A stretch of DNA of 64,000 nucleotides from Qipengyuania huizhouensis. GTDB taxonomy: Bacteria > Pseudomonadota > Alphaproteobacteria > Sphingomonadales > Sphingomonadaceae. The notes below the pieces were generated by a model that saw only the letters and a list, made by a program, of their open reading frames with translations, made no database searches and was not told the origin of the DNA. The stretch lies in NCBI RefSeq assembly GCF_019711635.1, contig NZ_JAIGNT010000006.1:1-64000 (forward strand), given 5' to 3'. Positions 1 to 9,473 of this stretch are shown piece after piece (within the stretch, counting starts at the first letter, position 1; each line of letters starts with the position of its first letter). Position numbers and translations under genes: made by a program.

Positions 1-145
1 ACACATGGGCGCCTCAACAAGCTAAGCTCAGTTCAAATTATCCCTTGCCAACGGAGAGCCGTCCACACAGGCGTCGTTAGCCGACATTCGGATCATCAGC
101 TGCCGTACACTGCATGCACCGAGCGCGAGTTGGCAGCAGGACCGC

Positions 146-505
146 TCAGGACGTTCGCGTCGGAACGTGGGTGCGTTTCTCTATCTCGGGCACGGGCTTG
201 CGACCCCGGGCCTCGTTCCTGCCGCCTTCAGCAATGATATGATCGAGCACGGAGGGATAGAGCGGCTGCTCGAACTCGATGCCGACGTTGCGTTTATCTA
301 TCCATTTTACCTGCGCAGCGAGGGGCCCGATCGAGCCGATCCGGATGGTGATGGCGTTGCCCTTCTGGACGCGTCCGACCAGATCGGAAAACTGGCAACC
401 ATATTCGGAGAGATCCTTGATCGCGACATTGAAGCCCATGCCGGTGCCCTTGCGATAGCGCCCGAGCACGGCGATCGAGTATCTTTTTTCTCTGCGTAGA
501 TCCAT
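146..505 (-). CDS. PilZ domain protein (c-di-GMP effector)
   Basis: A 119-residue protein with a PilZ domain over most of its length. Both halves of the c-di-GMP binding signature are visible: the RxxxR box near the N-terminus (RREKR, residues 4-8) and DLSEYG (D/NxSxxG, residues 31-36). PilZ proteins bind cyclic di-GMP and change the output of partner proteins, often in motility or polysaccharide synthesis, but the partner cannot be told here. I chose the ATG at 505 over a TTG nine codons upstream because GGAG lies about seven bases before it. The roughly 30 C-terminal residues are basic and look disordered. It stands alone at the window edge. Confidence 0.9.
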   Translation of the reverse strand: MDLRREKRYSIAVLGRYRKGTGMGFNVAIKDLSEYGCQFSDLVGRVQKGNAITIRIGSIGPLAAQVKWIDKRNVGIEFEQPLYPSVLDHIIAEGGRNEARGRKPVPEIEKRTHVPTRTS

Positions 506-618
506 TCGCCCACTCCGGCAGTATTTGCCCAATGTGATTGCGAAACCCGAATTGTGTTTATTCTGCTGGTAAACGGATAGGGCGGAATCGTTTACGAATG
601 GCTAAAGCAAGGGTGCGA

Positions 619-2028
619 TCACTCCGCCGCTTCACGCCCGTCTTCCGCCGAACTTCCGATCTGAGCGACGTCTTCGGCATTGTAGCGCGGTGTCGACTCG
701 ACTTTCGGCACTTCCTCGATTTCCCGCTTGCCGATCTCGATCCCCTTCTCGTGCAGGCGCCGCCCGGCTGACAGGACATTGCGCTCGAAACTGCCGACGA
801 ACTTGTTGTAATTGTTGACTGCGGTTTCCAGCCCGCCACCGACGCGCTTCATGTGTTCGGCGGCGACGGCGAGACGATCGTAAAGCTCCGCCCCGGCCTT
901 GCCGATTTCCACCGCCTCGCGGGCGATCGTATCCTGCCGCCAGACCTGCGCCACCGTGCGCGCAATGGCGACGAGATTTGTCGGAGTTGCGAGCAACACC
1001 TTGTTACGGAAGGCGAAATCCCACAGCTCGGGATCGTGTTCGAGCGCCGCGGCAACGAAATGTTCCCCCGGCACGAACATTACAACATAGTCGGGCGCGT
1101 CGTCGAACTGGCTCTGGTAGCTCTTCGATCCCAGCGTTTGGACGTGGTTGCGCATCGACTTCGCGTGCAGATCGAGATGCCGCACGCGCTCCTCGTCGCC
1201 CTCTGCCTCGAAAGCCGCCTGATAGGCGTTGAGCGAGACCTTGGCGTCGATCACCAGCTTCTTCTGGCCCGGTACGTTCACGATGGCATCGGGACGCAAG
1301 CGGCCTTCATCGGTCGAAACTGAGTGTTCGAGGATATAATCGGTATGTTCGCTCAGCCCGCACTGTTCGAGCACGTTCTGCAGCGCACGTTCGCCCCAGC
1401 GCCCCCGCGCCTTGGGGGCATTGGTCAGCGAATTGCCCAGCCGCTGCGCTTCGCGCCGGACCTCTTCCTGCCCGCGCTGCATTTCGGTGATCTGCTGGTA
1501 GAGCCGCCCGAAGGCATCGGTGCGTTTCTCCTCCAGCGCGGCCACCTGCTTCTCGTAGGCTTCGAGACGTTTGCCGACCGGGTCGAGCAGGGCCTTCAGC
1601 TTTTCTTCGGACGTTTTTTCCGAATGGCCGAACCGCTCGGTTGCGCTGGCGAGAAATTTCTCCTGCGCCGCGCCGAGTACCTTGGCGCCCGTATTCTCGA
1701 ACTCCTTGACGAGGTTGACGCGCGATTCCTCAAGCAGGCGCTTCTGTTCCTCGAATCCGGCGCGTTCGGCCTTGAGCGCGGAGAGTTCCTCGCGCGCCTT
1801 GTCCAGCGTTTCCGCCAGTGTATCGGCGCGCGCGGCTCGTTCGGACATGGTCGCCAGTTCGGGAGCCATGCGGGCGAGCTTGTCGGAAAGGTCTTTCGCC
1901 TCCGCATCGCGCTCGGCATGGCGCGCCTGCCAATCGGCAGCCGGAGCCGAGCCAAACCGATGGCCGAGGAAATAGCCCAGGCCGAGGCCAAGGATCAGCG
2001 CGATGATGGCGAGAAGTGAGGGGTCCAT
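619..2028 (-). CDS. rmuC: DNA recombination protein RmuC
   Basis: 469 residues. The order is one N-terminal membrane segment (about residues 4-22), a long alanine/glutamate/arginine-rich coiled coil (about 40-175), and the conserved RmuC nuclease-like domain (about 185-440, including the stretch GRWGERALQNVLEQCGL). The family is known for limiting inversions at short repeats and was first tied to DNA recombination in E. coli; it has a restriction-endonuclease-like fold. Length and layout match the family. It is separated from the downstream-oriented def/recR pair by a REP-like palindrome. Confidence 0.95.
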   Translation of the reverse strand: MDPSLLAIIALILGLGLGYFLGHRFGSAPAADWQARHAERDAEAKDLSDKLARMAPELATMSERAARADTLAETLDKAREELSALKAERAGFEEQKRLLEESRVNLVKEFENTGAKVLGAAQEKFLASATERFGHSEKTSEEKLKALLDPVGKRLEAYEKQVAALEEKRTDAFGRLYQQITEMQRGQEEVRREAQRLGNSLTNAPKARGRWGERALQNVLEQCGLSEHTDYILEHSVSTDEGRLRPDAIVNVPGQKKLVIDAKVSLNAYQAAFEAEGDEERVRHLDLHAKSMRNHVQTLGSKSYQSQFDDAPDYVVMFVPGEHFVAAALEHDPELWDFAFRNKVLLATPTNLVAIARTVAQVWRQDTIAREAVEIGKAGAELYDRLAVAAEHMKRVGGGLETAVNNYNKFVGSFERNVLSAGRRLHEKGIEIGKREIEEVPKVESTPRYNAEDVAQIGSSAEDGREAAE

Positions 2029-2089
2029 CCCGCCACACTAGAAGGAACGGAGAGGGAACACCAGAGGCTGGCTCGTAACTTCCCACAAA

Positions 2090-2168
2090 CGTCATCCCAG
2101 CGAAAGCCGGGAACTTCCTCGACGAGGCGATTGGGCCGATAGCTATCCCAGCTTTCGCTGGGATGACG
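2090..2168. repeat. REP-like extragenic palindrome
   Basis: Two inverted arms, CGTCATCCCAGCGAAAGC (from 2090) and GCTTTCGCTGGGATGACG (ending 2168), flank a spacer of about 40 bases and would fold into one long hairpin between the rmuC start and the def stop. Sequences of the type CGTCATCCCAGCGAAAGCTGGGA are common intergenic repeats in this order (recalled from general knowledge; copy number not verified here). It may also act as a transcription stop or mRNA-stabilising hairpin. Confidence 0.75.
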
Positions 2169-2175
2169 GGCTTGC

Positions 2176-2742
2176 CTACGCCGCTTCGCGCAGCTTCCGC
2201 AGCTTCTTCAGAGCCATGTTGCGCTTCAGACGCGAAAGATGGTCGATGAAGAGAATGCCTTCGAGGTGGTCCATCTCGTGCTGGAGGCAGGTGGCCATCA
2301 GCCCGTCCAGATCTTCCTCGTGCGTTTCGCCCTCTAGGTCCTGATAGCGCACGCGGCAGGTCGCCGGACGGTCCACATCGGCGAAGATGTCGGGAACCGA
2401 GAGGCAGCCTTCCTGATAGGTCGCCAGTTCTTCCGCCGGATCCAGAATCTCGGGGTTTATGAAGACCCGCGGTTCCTTCTTGGTCGGATAATGGACGTGT
2501 TCGTGGCCGCCGTGGTTGCAGACTTCGCCCTCGGCTTCCTCGTCTTCGGGCTGGAGGTCGATCACGAGCACGCGCTTGGGCACGCCGACCTGGATTGCGG
2601 CGAGACCGATACCGGGCGCATCATACATGGTTTCGAACATGTCGGAGACGAGTTCGCGCAGTTCGTCGTCGAACTCCGTTACAGGTTCGGACACGACCTT
2701 GAGCCGGGGATCCGGCACTTCGAGGATTTCACGGATAGCCAT
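2176..2742 (-). CDS. def: Peptide deformylase
   Basis: 188 residues. The enzyme removes the formyl group from the N-terminal methionine of nascent proteins. All three family motifs are present: GIGLAAIQVG (about 44-53), EGCLSVPD (about 111-118) and QHEMDHLEG (about 154-162). The Cys of motif 2 and the two His of motif 3 bind the metal. There is an acidic/His-rich insertion (about residues 72-90) between motifs 1 and 2. It follows recR in the same direction, with 63 bases between them. The partner formyltransferase fmt lies just beyond recR on the other strand. Confidence 0.98.
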   Translation of the reverse strand: MAIREILEVPDPRLKVVSEPVTEFDDELRELVSDMFETMYDAPGIGLAAIQVGVPKRVLVIDLQPEDEEAEGEVCNHGGHEHVHYPTKKEPRVFINPEILDPAEELATYQEGCLSVPDIFADVDRPATCRVRYQDLEGETHEEDLDGLMATCLQHEMDHLEGILFIDHLSRLKRNMALKKLRKLREAA

Positions 2743-2805
2743 GAAGGGTCAAATAGTCGCGAAATCGGCGATTTTCAATCAAATTGGGACGGTCAGAGTG
2801 ATCGA

Positions 2806-3402
2806 CTAGCCGAGCGGCCTGCGAGCTCTCAAGGCCTGCGCAAGGGTCCCCTCATCCAGGTAATCCAGTTCCCCGCCCACCGGCAGACCGTGGGCCAGCT
2901 GGGTAATTCTCACGGGAAAGCCCTCCAGCCGCTCGGCAAGGTAATGCGCTGTGGTCTGCCCTTCGAGTGTGGCATTCATCGCGAGCACGACCTCGTCCAC
3001 CCCGCCTTTTTCCACGCGCGACAGCAGGCTGGCGATGTTGAGATCCTCGGGCCGGATGCCATCCAGCGCGGAGAGCTTGCCGCCGAGCACATGATACCTG
3101 CCGGTGAAGAGCTTCGCCCGGTCGAGCGCCCATAGATCCGCCACATCCTCCACCACGCACAGCCCCTTGCCATCACGACGCGGATCGGCGCAGATTCCGC
3201 AGGGATTGGTGGTATCGACATTGCCGCAGGTGCTGCATTCGACCAGCGTATCGCCAACCGTCGCGAGCGCTTCGAGCAAGGCGGGCAGTGCGCTTTCGCG
3301 GCGCTTGACCAGCCACAGCACGGCACGTCGTGCGCTGCGTGGGCCGAGGCCGGGAAGGCGGGCCAGCGCAGAAGCGAGCGTTTCGATTTCTTGTGAGGCC
3401 AT
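2806..3402 (-). CDS. recR: Recombination mediator RecR
   Basis: 198 residues, the normal length for RecR, which works with RecO (and RecF) to load RecA on gapped DNA. In order: an N-terminal helix-hairpin-helix ([15 protein letters not shown], about 12-26), a four-cysteine zinc finger (CSTCGN...CGIC, about 56-71), and a Toprim domain starting [12 protein letters not shown]. It sits immediately upstream of def and is probably co-transcribed with it. dnaX, its usual partner, is not in this window. Confidence 0.97.
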   Translation of the reverse strand: MASQEIETLASALARLPGLGPRSARRAVLWLVKRRESALPALLEALATVGDTLVECSTCGNVDTTNPCGICADPRRDGKGLCVVEDVADLWALDRAKLFTGRYHVLGGKLSALDGIRPEDLNIASLLSRVEKGGVDEVVLAMNATLEGQTTAHYLAERLEGFPVRITQLAHGLPVGGELDYLDEGTLAQALRARRPLG

Positions 3403-3419
3403 CGCGCTTTGTTAGAAAT

Positions 3420-3533
3420 CCGTTCGGGCTGAGCTTGTCGAAGCCCTGCACTTTCTTATAGCGCTGCACAAGAAGTGAAGTACGGCCGTTGACCTTTGGC
3501 CAGCTTCGCTTCCGACAAGCTCAGGGCGAACGG
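3420..3533. repeat. Inverted repeat carrying the fmt ribosome-binding region
   Basis: The left arm CCGTTCGGGCTGAGCTTGTC (3420-3439) and the complementary right arm GACAAGCTCAGGGCGAACGG (3514-3533) lie between the divergent recR and fmt genes. The motif CGTTCGCCCTGAGCTTGTCGAAG is a widespread dispersed palindromic repeat in proteobacterial intergenic regions (general knowledge). The right arm runs into GGAGG (3532-3536), the Shine-Dalgarno of fmt, so the fold could affect fmt translation. Confidence 0.75.
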
Positions 3534-3542
3534 AGGTATCGG

Positions 3543-4451
3543 TTGCGCATAATCTTCATGGGATCGCCGGAATTTGCCGTGCCGACGCTGCAGGCTCTGG
3601 TCGATGCTGCGCATGAGGTGATCTGCGTCTACACCCAGCCGCCCCGCCCGGGCGGAAGGCGAGGCAAGGAACTGACGAAAACTCCCGTGCACCAACTGGC
3701 CGAGCGGCTTGGTATCGAGGTCCGTCATCCCACCTCGCTCAAATCGGCCGAGGAGCAGGAGAAATTCGCCGCGCTCGATCCCGATGTGGCAGTGGTGGCA
3801 GCCTATGGATTGATCCTCCCCCAGCCGATTCTCGATGCGCCGAAGCGTGGCTGTCTCAACGTCCATGCCTCTTTGCTGCCCGCATGGCGCGGAGCTGCGC
3901 CGATTCACCGCTCCATCATGGCGGGCGACGAACTGACAGGGGTGACGATCATGCAGATGGAGGCCGGACTCGACACCGGCCCGATGCTTGCCACAGTGCG
4001 CACGCCGGTTGAGGACAAGACCACGGGCGAATTGACCGAGGAGCTGGCAGAACTGGGCGCGCAGCTTATGGTCGGCACGCTGATCGATCTCGATGCACTG
4101 CATGCGGTGGAACAGGACGACGAAGCAGCGACCTATGCGAAGAAGATCGACAAGGCCGAGGCGCGGATCGACTGGTCGCGGCCTGCTGCGGAAGTAGTTC
4201 GCCATATCCACGGTCTCTCTCCTTTCCCCGGCGCATGGTTCGAAATGGAAGGGCTGCGCGTGAAGGTGCTGCGCGCCGAATTGGCGGAAGCTTCTGGTGA
4301 GGCGGGAACAGTGCTCGATGGCGACCTGGCCATCGCCTGCGGTGAAGGAGCCATCCGCCCCGCCCGCCTCCAGCGCGCAGGCAAGCCCGCGATGGATCTG
4401 GCGGAATTCCTGCGCGGCAATGCAATCGAAAAAGGCGCGCACCTCACGTGA
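3543..4451 (+). CDS. fmt: Methionyl-tRNA formyltransferase
   Basis: 302 residues. It formylates initiator Met-tRNA. The N-terminal formyltransferase Rossmann domain begins [16 protein letters not shown], and the catalytic/folate motif reads [14 protein letters not shown] (about 107-120) followed by the [15 protein letters not shown] stretch; a C-terminal OB-like domain follows. I place the start at TTG 3543, six bases after GGAGG, because the open frame upstream is the repeat rather than conserved protein. The stop overlaps the truA GTG by four bases (GTGA), so the two are translationally coupled. Confidence 0.96.
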   Translation: MRIIFMGSPEFAVPTLQALVDAAHEVICVYTQPPRPGGRRGKELTKTPVHQLAERLGIEVRHPTSLKSAEEQEKFAALDPDVAVVAAYGLILPQPILDAPKRGCLNVHASLLPAWRGAAPIHRSIMAGDELTGVTIMQMEAGLDTGPMLATVRTPVEDKTTGELTEELAELGAQLMVGTLIDLDALHAVEQDDEAATYAKKIDKAEARIDWSRPAAEVVRHIHGLSPFPGAWFEMEGLRVKVLRAELAEASGEAGTVLDGDLAIACGEGAIRPARLQRAGKPAMDLAEFLRGNAIEKGAHLT

Positions 4452-5197
4452 CCCGCTTCGCGCTCACTCTGGAATTCGACGGTACGCCCTTCTTCGGTTT
4501 GCAGCGGCAGGACAACGGTCCGAGCGTGCAGCAATCGCTCGAGGAGGCAGCCTTTCGCGTCACGGGCGAGGATGTCCGCCTCCATAGTGCGGGCCGTACC
4601 GATACAGGGGTCCACGCGCTCGCCATGCGCAGCCACATGGATATCGAGAAGGACATCGCCCCCTTTCGCCTGATGGAAGCGCTCAATGCGCAGGTCCGGC
4701 CGGACCCGATCGCGGTGACACATTGCGAGATCGTGCCCGACGACTGGCACGCACGGTTTTCCTGCACCGGGCGCAGCTATGTTTACCGCATCGCCAACCG
4801 CCGTGCACCGCTGACGCTGGAGCGCAACCGGCTGTGGCAGGTCCCGCAGGAACTCGACCACGAAGCGATGGACCGCGCCGCCAGGGCGCTCGTGGGCCTC
4901 CACGATTTTACCACCTTCCGCTCTGTTCAGTGCCAGTCGCAGAGTCCGATCAAGACACTGGACCGGCTCGATGTAGAACGGGAGGGCCAAGAAGTGCGCA
5001 TCCACGCCGCCGCGCGCAGTTTCCTCCATCATCAGGTACGTTCGATGGTCGGCTGCCTCGCGCTGGTCGGCATGGGCCGCTGGCGCGAGGAGCAGTTGGC
5101 CGAGGCACTGGAGGCGAAGGATCGGCAGGCTCTCGGCCTCAACGCGCCACCCCACGGCCTCTATTTCGTCGAGGCGACATATCCGGAAGATGCATGA
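4448..5197 (+). CDS. truA: tRNA pseudouridine(38-40) synthase TruA
   Basis: 249 residues. It makes pseudouridine at positions 38-40 of the tRNA anticodon arm. The catalytic aspartate lies in [11 protein letters not shown] (about 49-59). [15 protein letters not shown] (about 195-209), typical of the TruA C-terminal half, is also present. It starts with GTG inside the end of fmt, a common arrangement of the two tRNA-processing genes in alphaproteobacteria. The length is normal. Confidence 0.97.
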   Translation: MTRFALTLEFDGTPFFGLQRQDNGPSVQQSLEEAAFRVTGEDVRLHSAGRTDTGVHALAMRSHMDIEKDIAPFRLMEALNAQVRPDPIAVTHCEIVPDDWHARFSCTGRSYVYRIANRRAPLTLERNRLWQVPQELDHEAMDRAARALVGLHDFTTFRSVQCQSQSPIKTLDRLDVEREGQEVRIHAAARSFLHHQVRSMVGCLALVGMGRWREEQLAEALEAKDRQALGLNAPPHGLYFVEATYPEDA

Positions 5198-5218
5198 CGT
5201 AACGGCACCCTAGCCAAG

Positions 5219-5252
5219 CCTGTTTTCGAGGCGTAGCGAAGCCCGGAACAGG
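5219..5252 (+). terminator. Possible terminator hairpin after truA
   Basis: CCTGTT (5219-5224) pairs with AACAGG (5247-5252), with inner GGC/GCC pairs, leaving a short loop. It lies between the truA stop and the next gene. There is only a short T run after it, so it could equally be an extragenic palindrome. Confidence 0.35.
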
Positions 5253-5280
5253 TTTCGTAAAGCAACGAAAGGGAATTCCG

Positions 5281-6390
5281 ATGACCACCGGCAAGCAGCT
5301 TTTCACCACGCTGACAAGCGACGGGACGCTCACCCTCGCGATAGAGGAGGTCACCTTCCCCGACCCGACCGGCAACCAGATATTGGTCAAGATGGAAGCC
5401 GCCCCCATCAACCCTTCCGATCTCGCGATTCTCACTGGCGCGGCAGATTTCGAGAATGCCGAATATTCGCCGGGCAAGGTCGTTGCCAAGATGCCCGAAC
5501 CTTTCAATTCGGGCCAGAAATCGCGCCACGGTCAGAAGCTTCCCGCGGGCAACGAAGGCGCGGGCACAGTGATAGCCACGGGTGACAGCGACATGGCCAA
5601 GGCGCTCATGGGCAAACGCGTTGCCTGTGTCCCTGGAAATGCTTTCAGCCAGTATGCCATCGCCGACGCAGCCATGTGCCTGCCGTTGGGCGAGCATAGC
5701 GCCGAAGCGGGGGCGTCCAGCTTCGTCAATCCGATGACCGCGCTCGGCTTCGTCGAGAACGCCAAGGCAGATGGCCAGAAGGCGATCCTCCACACCGTCG
5801 GTGCGTCGAACCTCGGCCAGATGCTCAACCGCATTTGCCTCGAGGATGGGATCGACCTCGTCAACATAGTGCGCAAGGACGACCAGGCCGAACTGCTGAA
5901 ATCGCAGGGCGCGAAGCATGTCGTCAATTCCTCGGATGGCGATTTCATGGACCAGCTTCGCAGTGCCATTGCGGAAACGGGTGCATTTTACGGCTTCGAT
6001 CCTATCAGCGGCGGACAGATGGTCGATAGTTGCTTCAAGGCGATGGAGCAGGTCGCCGTCTCGCAGATGAGCGAATATTCACGCTATGGCTCCAACCAGC
6101 ACAAGCGCATGTTCATCTATGGCCGTCTTGATTTCGGACCGACCATATTGACGCCTGCCTATGGCTTCGGCTGGACCTTGTCGGGCTGGCTGCTGACGCC
6201 TTTCCTCCAGAATGCCGGCATGGAAACAGTCATGCGGATGAGGAAGCGCGTGCTCGACAATCTGACCACCACTTTTGCCAGCAATTACAAAACCAGGGTC
6301 GACCTGGAAGGCATGCTGACCAAGGACGCGATCCTCGACTATCGCCAGATGAAAACCGGCGAGAAATATCTCGTTACGCCAAACGGCTGA
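5281..6390 (+). CDS. MDR-family NAD(P)H-dependent oxidoreductase
   Basis: 369 residues of the medium-chain dehydrogenase/reductase fold. The N-terminal GroES-like part has INPSDLAILTG and GNEGAGTVIATG, the usual quinone-reductase-like substitutions with no catalytic zinc ligands. The nucleotide-binding part has LHTVGASNLGQMLNRIC (about 164-180) in place of the classical AxxGGVG. Enoyl-reductase or quinone-reductase activity is plausible, but the substrate is unknown. It starts at ATG 5281 and is convergent with the asparaginase gene, one base apart at their stops. Confidence 0.85.
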   Translation: MTTGKQLFTTLTSDGTLTLAIEEVTFPDPTGNQILVKMEAAPINPSDLAILTGAADFENAEYSPGKVVAKMPEPFNSGQKSRHGQKLPAGNEGAGTVIATGDSDMAKALMGKRVACVPGNAFSQYAIADAAMCLPLGEHSAEAGASSFVNPMTALGFVENAKADGQKAILHTVGASNLGQMLNRICLEDGIDLVNIVRKDDQAELLKSQGAKHVVNSSDGDFMDQLRSAIAETGAFYGFDPISGGQMVDSCFKAMEQVAVSQMSEYSRYGSNQHKRMFIYGRLDFGPTILTPAYGFGWTLSGWLLTPFLQNAGMETVMRMRKRVLDNLTTTFASNYKTRVDLEGMLTKDAILDYRQMKTGEKYLVTPNG

Positions 6391-6391
6391 G

Positions 6392-7369
6392 CTAGCGGCG
6401 GTCGAATTTCTTCTGGATGGCGGCGGGGTCGGTGATCCCGTTCGCCAGCAGAAGTTGCAGCAGGATCCGCGCCTTTTGCGGATTGAGCGCCCGCGCGGCG
6501 ACGAAGCCATTCTCCGCGTCTTCGGGCTCGAGATCGACCAGGCCTTCGTCGGCGCGGCTGGCACGCACCACTGGCAGACCCCGCCTGACCTGAACTTTCA
6601 GCGCCTCACGAACTTCCTCGGGCATATTGCCCTCACCCACGCCTGCCACAACGATGCCGCGCGTCGCCTGCCCCACCTGCCGCCCGACGCTCGTAGCCTC
6701 CAGACCGGCATAGGCATATATGATGGCGACCTCCGGCAAGGTGTCCGACCATTCGAATGAAGTGGCGCTGCCCTGCCGCCACGGCGCACCGAACCATTCA
6801 AGGCTAGACGGAGTTACGAGAGCTATGGATTCGCGCGGGAAGCCGCGGAATGCCTCTGTCCCGCGTGTCCTGACCTTGCGCACATCGCGCGCGGCGAACA
6901 CGCGGTCGCCCATGACCACCAGCACTCCCCGTCCCGATGCGTCTGGATCGCTTGCGACGCGCACGGCATTGGCAAAATTCCGCAAGCCATCGTAGCCGAC
7001 GGCATCGGCGGGCCGCATCGCGCCCACAACGACTACAGGTTTGTCGGCGGGCAGCGTCAGATCGAGAAGAAAAGCGGTTTCTTCCAGCGTATCGGTGCCG
7101 TGGGTCACGATTACGCCGGCGCATGATTCTTCGGCCAGCGCTTCCATTATCGCGGGGTGGAGCGCATTCCAGACCTCCGGCCCAATGTCCGCCGAATCGA
7201 TATTGGCGATTTGCCTGCCGGACAATTCGGCTTCGAGCCCGAGCCCGCCGACCTTTTCGAGGTAATCCTCGATGCCGATTTCACCCGCACGGTAATCCTT
7301 GGCGATGGCAGATCCGGCGATTCCCGCGATGGTGCCGCCTGTGGCGAGGACTGTAAGCCTGGTCGTCAT
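6392..7369 (-). CDS. L-asparaginase (asparaginase/glutaminase family)
   Basis: 325 residues. Both catalytic motifs are present: LATGGTIAG (about 5-13, first nucleophilic Thr) and VTHGTDTLEETAF (about 89-101, second Thr-Asp pair). It hydrolyses asparagine to aspartate and ammonia. No signal peptide is visible at the chosen start, MTTRLTVLATGG at 7369, so a cytoplasmic type I role is more likely than a periplasmic one. The reading frame could extend seven codons upstream, but that part is not conserved. It stands alone between the MDR gene and tRNA-Val. Confidence 0.93.
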   Translation of the reverse strand: MTTRLTVLATGGTIAGIAGSAIAKDYRAGEIGIEDYLEKVGGLGLEAELSGRQIANIDSADIGPEVWNALHPAIMEALAEESCAGVIVTHGTDTLEETAFLLDLTLPADKPVVVVGAMRPADAVGYDGLRNFANAVRVASDPDASGRGVLVVMGDRVFAARDVRKVRTRGTEAFRGFPRESIALVTPSSLEWFGAPWRQGSATSFEWSDTLPEVAIIYAYAGLEATSVGRQVGQATRGIVVAGVGEGNMPEEVREALKVQVRRGLPVVRASRADEGLVDLEPEDAENGFVAARALNPQKARILLQLLLANGITDPAAIQKKFDRR

Positions 7370-7439
7370 GACGAAGCGCGATAGCGGCAATTGATTTTCC
7401 CGTCACGCACGCTATGTGGCGCTCTCCCGACACCGGTTG

Positions 7440-7515
7440 GGGCGCTTAGCTCAGTTGGTAGAGCATCTCGTTTACACCGAGAGGGTCGGCGGTTCGAGCC
7501 CGTCAGCGCCCACCA
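7440..7515 (+). tRNA. tRNA-Val (anticodon TAC)
   Basis: A full cloverleaf. Acceptor GGGCGCT (7440-7446) pairs with AGCGCCC (7505-7511), and the D arm is GCTCAGTTGGTAGAGC. The anticodon stem TCTCG/CGAGA encloses the loop TTTACAC with anticodon TAC. The T arm is CGGTTCGAGCCCG, and CCA is encoded. It ends two bases before the tlpA-like gene stop on the other strand. No integrase is nearby, so this copy is not an element boundary. Confidence 0.97.
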
Positions 7516-7517
7516 TT

Positions 7518-8096
7518 TCACTCGAAGCGCAAGGCTTCGTCGATCGCGGTGCGGGCTTCCTCGCTCGACCAGTCGTAATCGCCCCGCACCCGCCAGACTT
7601 CCTGCCCCAGCGCGTTGTAAAGCACGGTCGTGGGAAGCGCGGTATCGCCCAGTGCGAAGCTCAGCTCTGCGTCCGGGTCCATCCATGAACCGAGATACTC
7701 GAACTGGTTTTGTGCGAAGAATTCCGCGACCTTGTCCTCACCGCCCATGTCCTGACTGGCGGTGATAACGCGCATTCTGCCTTCGTAGTCGCCCGCCAGA
7801 TCGTCGAGCAGCGGCATTTCCTTCACGCAGGGGGCGCACCAGGTCGCCCACAAATTGAGCAAGACCGGGGTTCCCTGCACTGCCCCAAGATTGAGTTCCC
7901 GCCCGTCGAGATCGCGTAAATTCGATGCAGGCATGAGCTCTCCCGCCATGCTGCGATCGATTTCGCCGCTTGTCGGTGCCGAAGCACCGTTTTCTTGCGC
8001 CTCTTCCGGCGCGCTCCTATCGCAGGCCGCAACGAAAAGACCGAGGACACAGGCAAACGTGAGCGACAAGCGGGACAATTCGGGCTCCAACAGCAT
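7518..8096 (-). CDS. TlpA-like thioredoxin-fold lipoprotein
   Basis: 192 residues. The N-terminal signal peptide ends in a lipobox (LFVAAC, about 20-25), so it is predicted to be a lipid-anchored periplasmic protein. A thioredoxin/TlpA domain follows with the redox-active WATWCAPC (about 83-90). The family reduces or resolves disulfides in the periplasm, often for cytochrome maturation. The start ATG at 8096 overlaps the divergent argH ATG at 8095. The in-frame opening upstream of 8096 lies inside argH and is not conserved. The tlpA-argH-lipoprotein-lysA neighbourhood is typical of this bacterial order. Confidence 0.92.
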   Translation of the reverse strand: MLLEPELSRLSLTFACVLGLFVAACDRSAPEEAQENGASAPTSGEIDRSMAGELMPASNLRDLDGRELNLGAVQGTPVLLNLWATWCAPCVKEMPLLDDLAGDYEGRMRVITASQDMGGEDKVAEFFAQNQFEYLGSWMDPDAELSFALGDTALPTTVLYNALGQEVWRVRGDYDWSSEEARTAIDEALRFE

Positions 8097-9468
8097 GTGG
8101 GGCGGAAGGTTCGCCGAAGGACCTAGCGCCATCATGCGTGAAATCAACGCCTCGATCCCATTCGACAAGGCGCTGTGGCGCGAGGATATCTCCGGGAGCC
8201 GGGCGCATGTCGCGATGCTGGCGAAGCAGGGTATCGTGAGCGAGCCGGATGCGAAGGCAATCGATGAAGGCCTCCAGCAAGTGGCTGCGGAATACGAGCG
8301 TGACGGGGTGCCCGTGGATTGGGATCTCGAAGACATCCACATGACCGTTGAATCCCGCCTTACCGAGATTATCGGCCCGGTTGCCGGACGCCTCCATACC
8401 GCGCGCAGCCGCAACGACCAGGTGGCAACCGATTTCCGCATGTGGGCGCGCAGCGCAATGCAGCGCGCCATCGCCGGTATCGACGCTGTCCTTTCCGCTC
8501 TGATCGAACGGGCCGACGAACACGCCGCCAGCATCATGCCCGGTTTCACACACCTCCAGACGGCGCAGCCCGTGACGCTCGGCCATCATATGCTCGCCTA
8601 TTTCGAGATGCTGGTGCGCGACCGTTCGCGCTTTGCCGACGCGCTGGATCGGATGGACGAATGCCCGCTGGGTTCGGCTGCACTGGCCGGAACGGGCTTC
8701 GATCTCGATCGTGAAATGACGGCGGAGGCGCTGGGTTTCGCTCGGCCCACCCGCAACAGTCTCGATGCTGTCTCCGACCGGGACTTCGCGCTCGATTACC
8801 TGATGGCGGCAAGCCAGTGCTCGCTCCACCTCAGCCGTCTCGCCGAGGAATTCATTATCTGGGCGAGCCAGCCTTTCGGCTTCGTCAAATTGCCCGATAT
8901 CCTCTCCACCGGCAGCAGCATCATGCCGCAAAAACGCAACCCCGATGCAGCCGAACTGGTGCGTGGCCATGCCGGGCGGATAATCGGCTGCGCTACCAGC
9001 CTGATGGTCACGATGAAGGGGCTTCCGCTCGCCTATTCGAAGGATATGCAGGACGACAAGCCGCCGGTCTTCGAGGCTGCGAGCCTGCTCGATCTCAGCC
9101 TCGCCGCGATGGCAGGCATGGTGGCCGATAGCGGGTTCGACACGGCAAGGATGCGCAAGGCGGCAGAGGCGGGCCACGCGACTGCAACGGACTTGGCCGA
9201 CTGGCTCGTCCGGCAGGCCGACATCCCGTTCCGCGAGGCACATCACATTACCGGCGCTGCGGTAAAACTGGCAGATCAGAAGGGCGTTGCGCTCGATGGA
9301 CTATCTCTCGAAGATCTTAAGAGGATCGATAATCGCATCGACGAACGCGTCTTCGATGCGCTCTCCGTCGATGCTTCCGTGGCGGCCCGGTCTTCCTATG
9401 GTGGGACTGCGCCGGTCCGTGTTAGGGAGCAGGTCGAAGCCGCCCGCAAGCGGTTGAAGGAGTTCTGA
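8095..9468 (+). CDS. argH: Argininosuccinate lyase
   Basis: 457 residues. It catalyses the last step of arginine synthesis, splitting argininosuccinate to arginine and fumarate. It begins [11 protein letters not shown], the family N-terminus, and carries the fumarase/aspartase signature [12 protein letters not shown] (about 273-284). The substrate loop [12 protein letters not shown] is also present. The ATG at 8095 has no clear Shine-Dalgarno, and an in-frame GTG at 8059 is an alternative that would overlap the tlpA-like gene more. It is followed after five bases by a small lipoprotein gene and then lysA, an apparent operon. Confidence 0.97.
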   Translation: MWGGRFAEGPSAIMREINASIPFDKALWREDISGSRAHVAMLAKQGIVSEPDAKAIDEGLQQVAAEYERDGVPVDWDLEDIHMTVESRLTEIIGPVAGRLHTARSRNDQVATDFRMWARSAMQRAIAGIDAVLSALIERADEHAASIMPGFTHLQTAQPVTLGHHMLAYFEMLVRDRSRFADALDRMDECPLGSAALAGTGFDLDREMTAEALGFARPTRNSLDAVSDRDFALDYLMAASQCSLHLSRLAEEFIIWASQPFGFVKLPDILSTGSSIMPQKRNPDAAELVRGHAGRIIGCATSLMVTMKGLPLAYSKDMQDDKPPVFEAASLLDLSLAAMAGMVADSGFDTARMRKAAEAGHATATDLADWLVRQADIPFREAHHITGAAVKLADQKGVALDGLSLEDLKRIDNRIDERVFDALSVDASVAARSSYGGTAPVRVREQVEAARKRLKEF

Positions 9469-9473
9469 TCGAC

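Noticed and set aside
7440..7515. tRNA-Val as an island insertion site
   Set aside because: No integrase, repeat or foreign-looking genes lie next to it.
8097..8549. Extension of the TlpA-like protein into argH
   Set aside because: The lipobox is close to the ATG at 8096, so added N-terminal residues would destroy the signal peptide.
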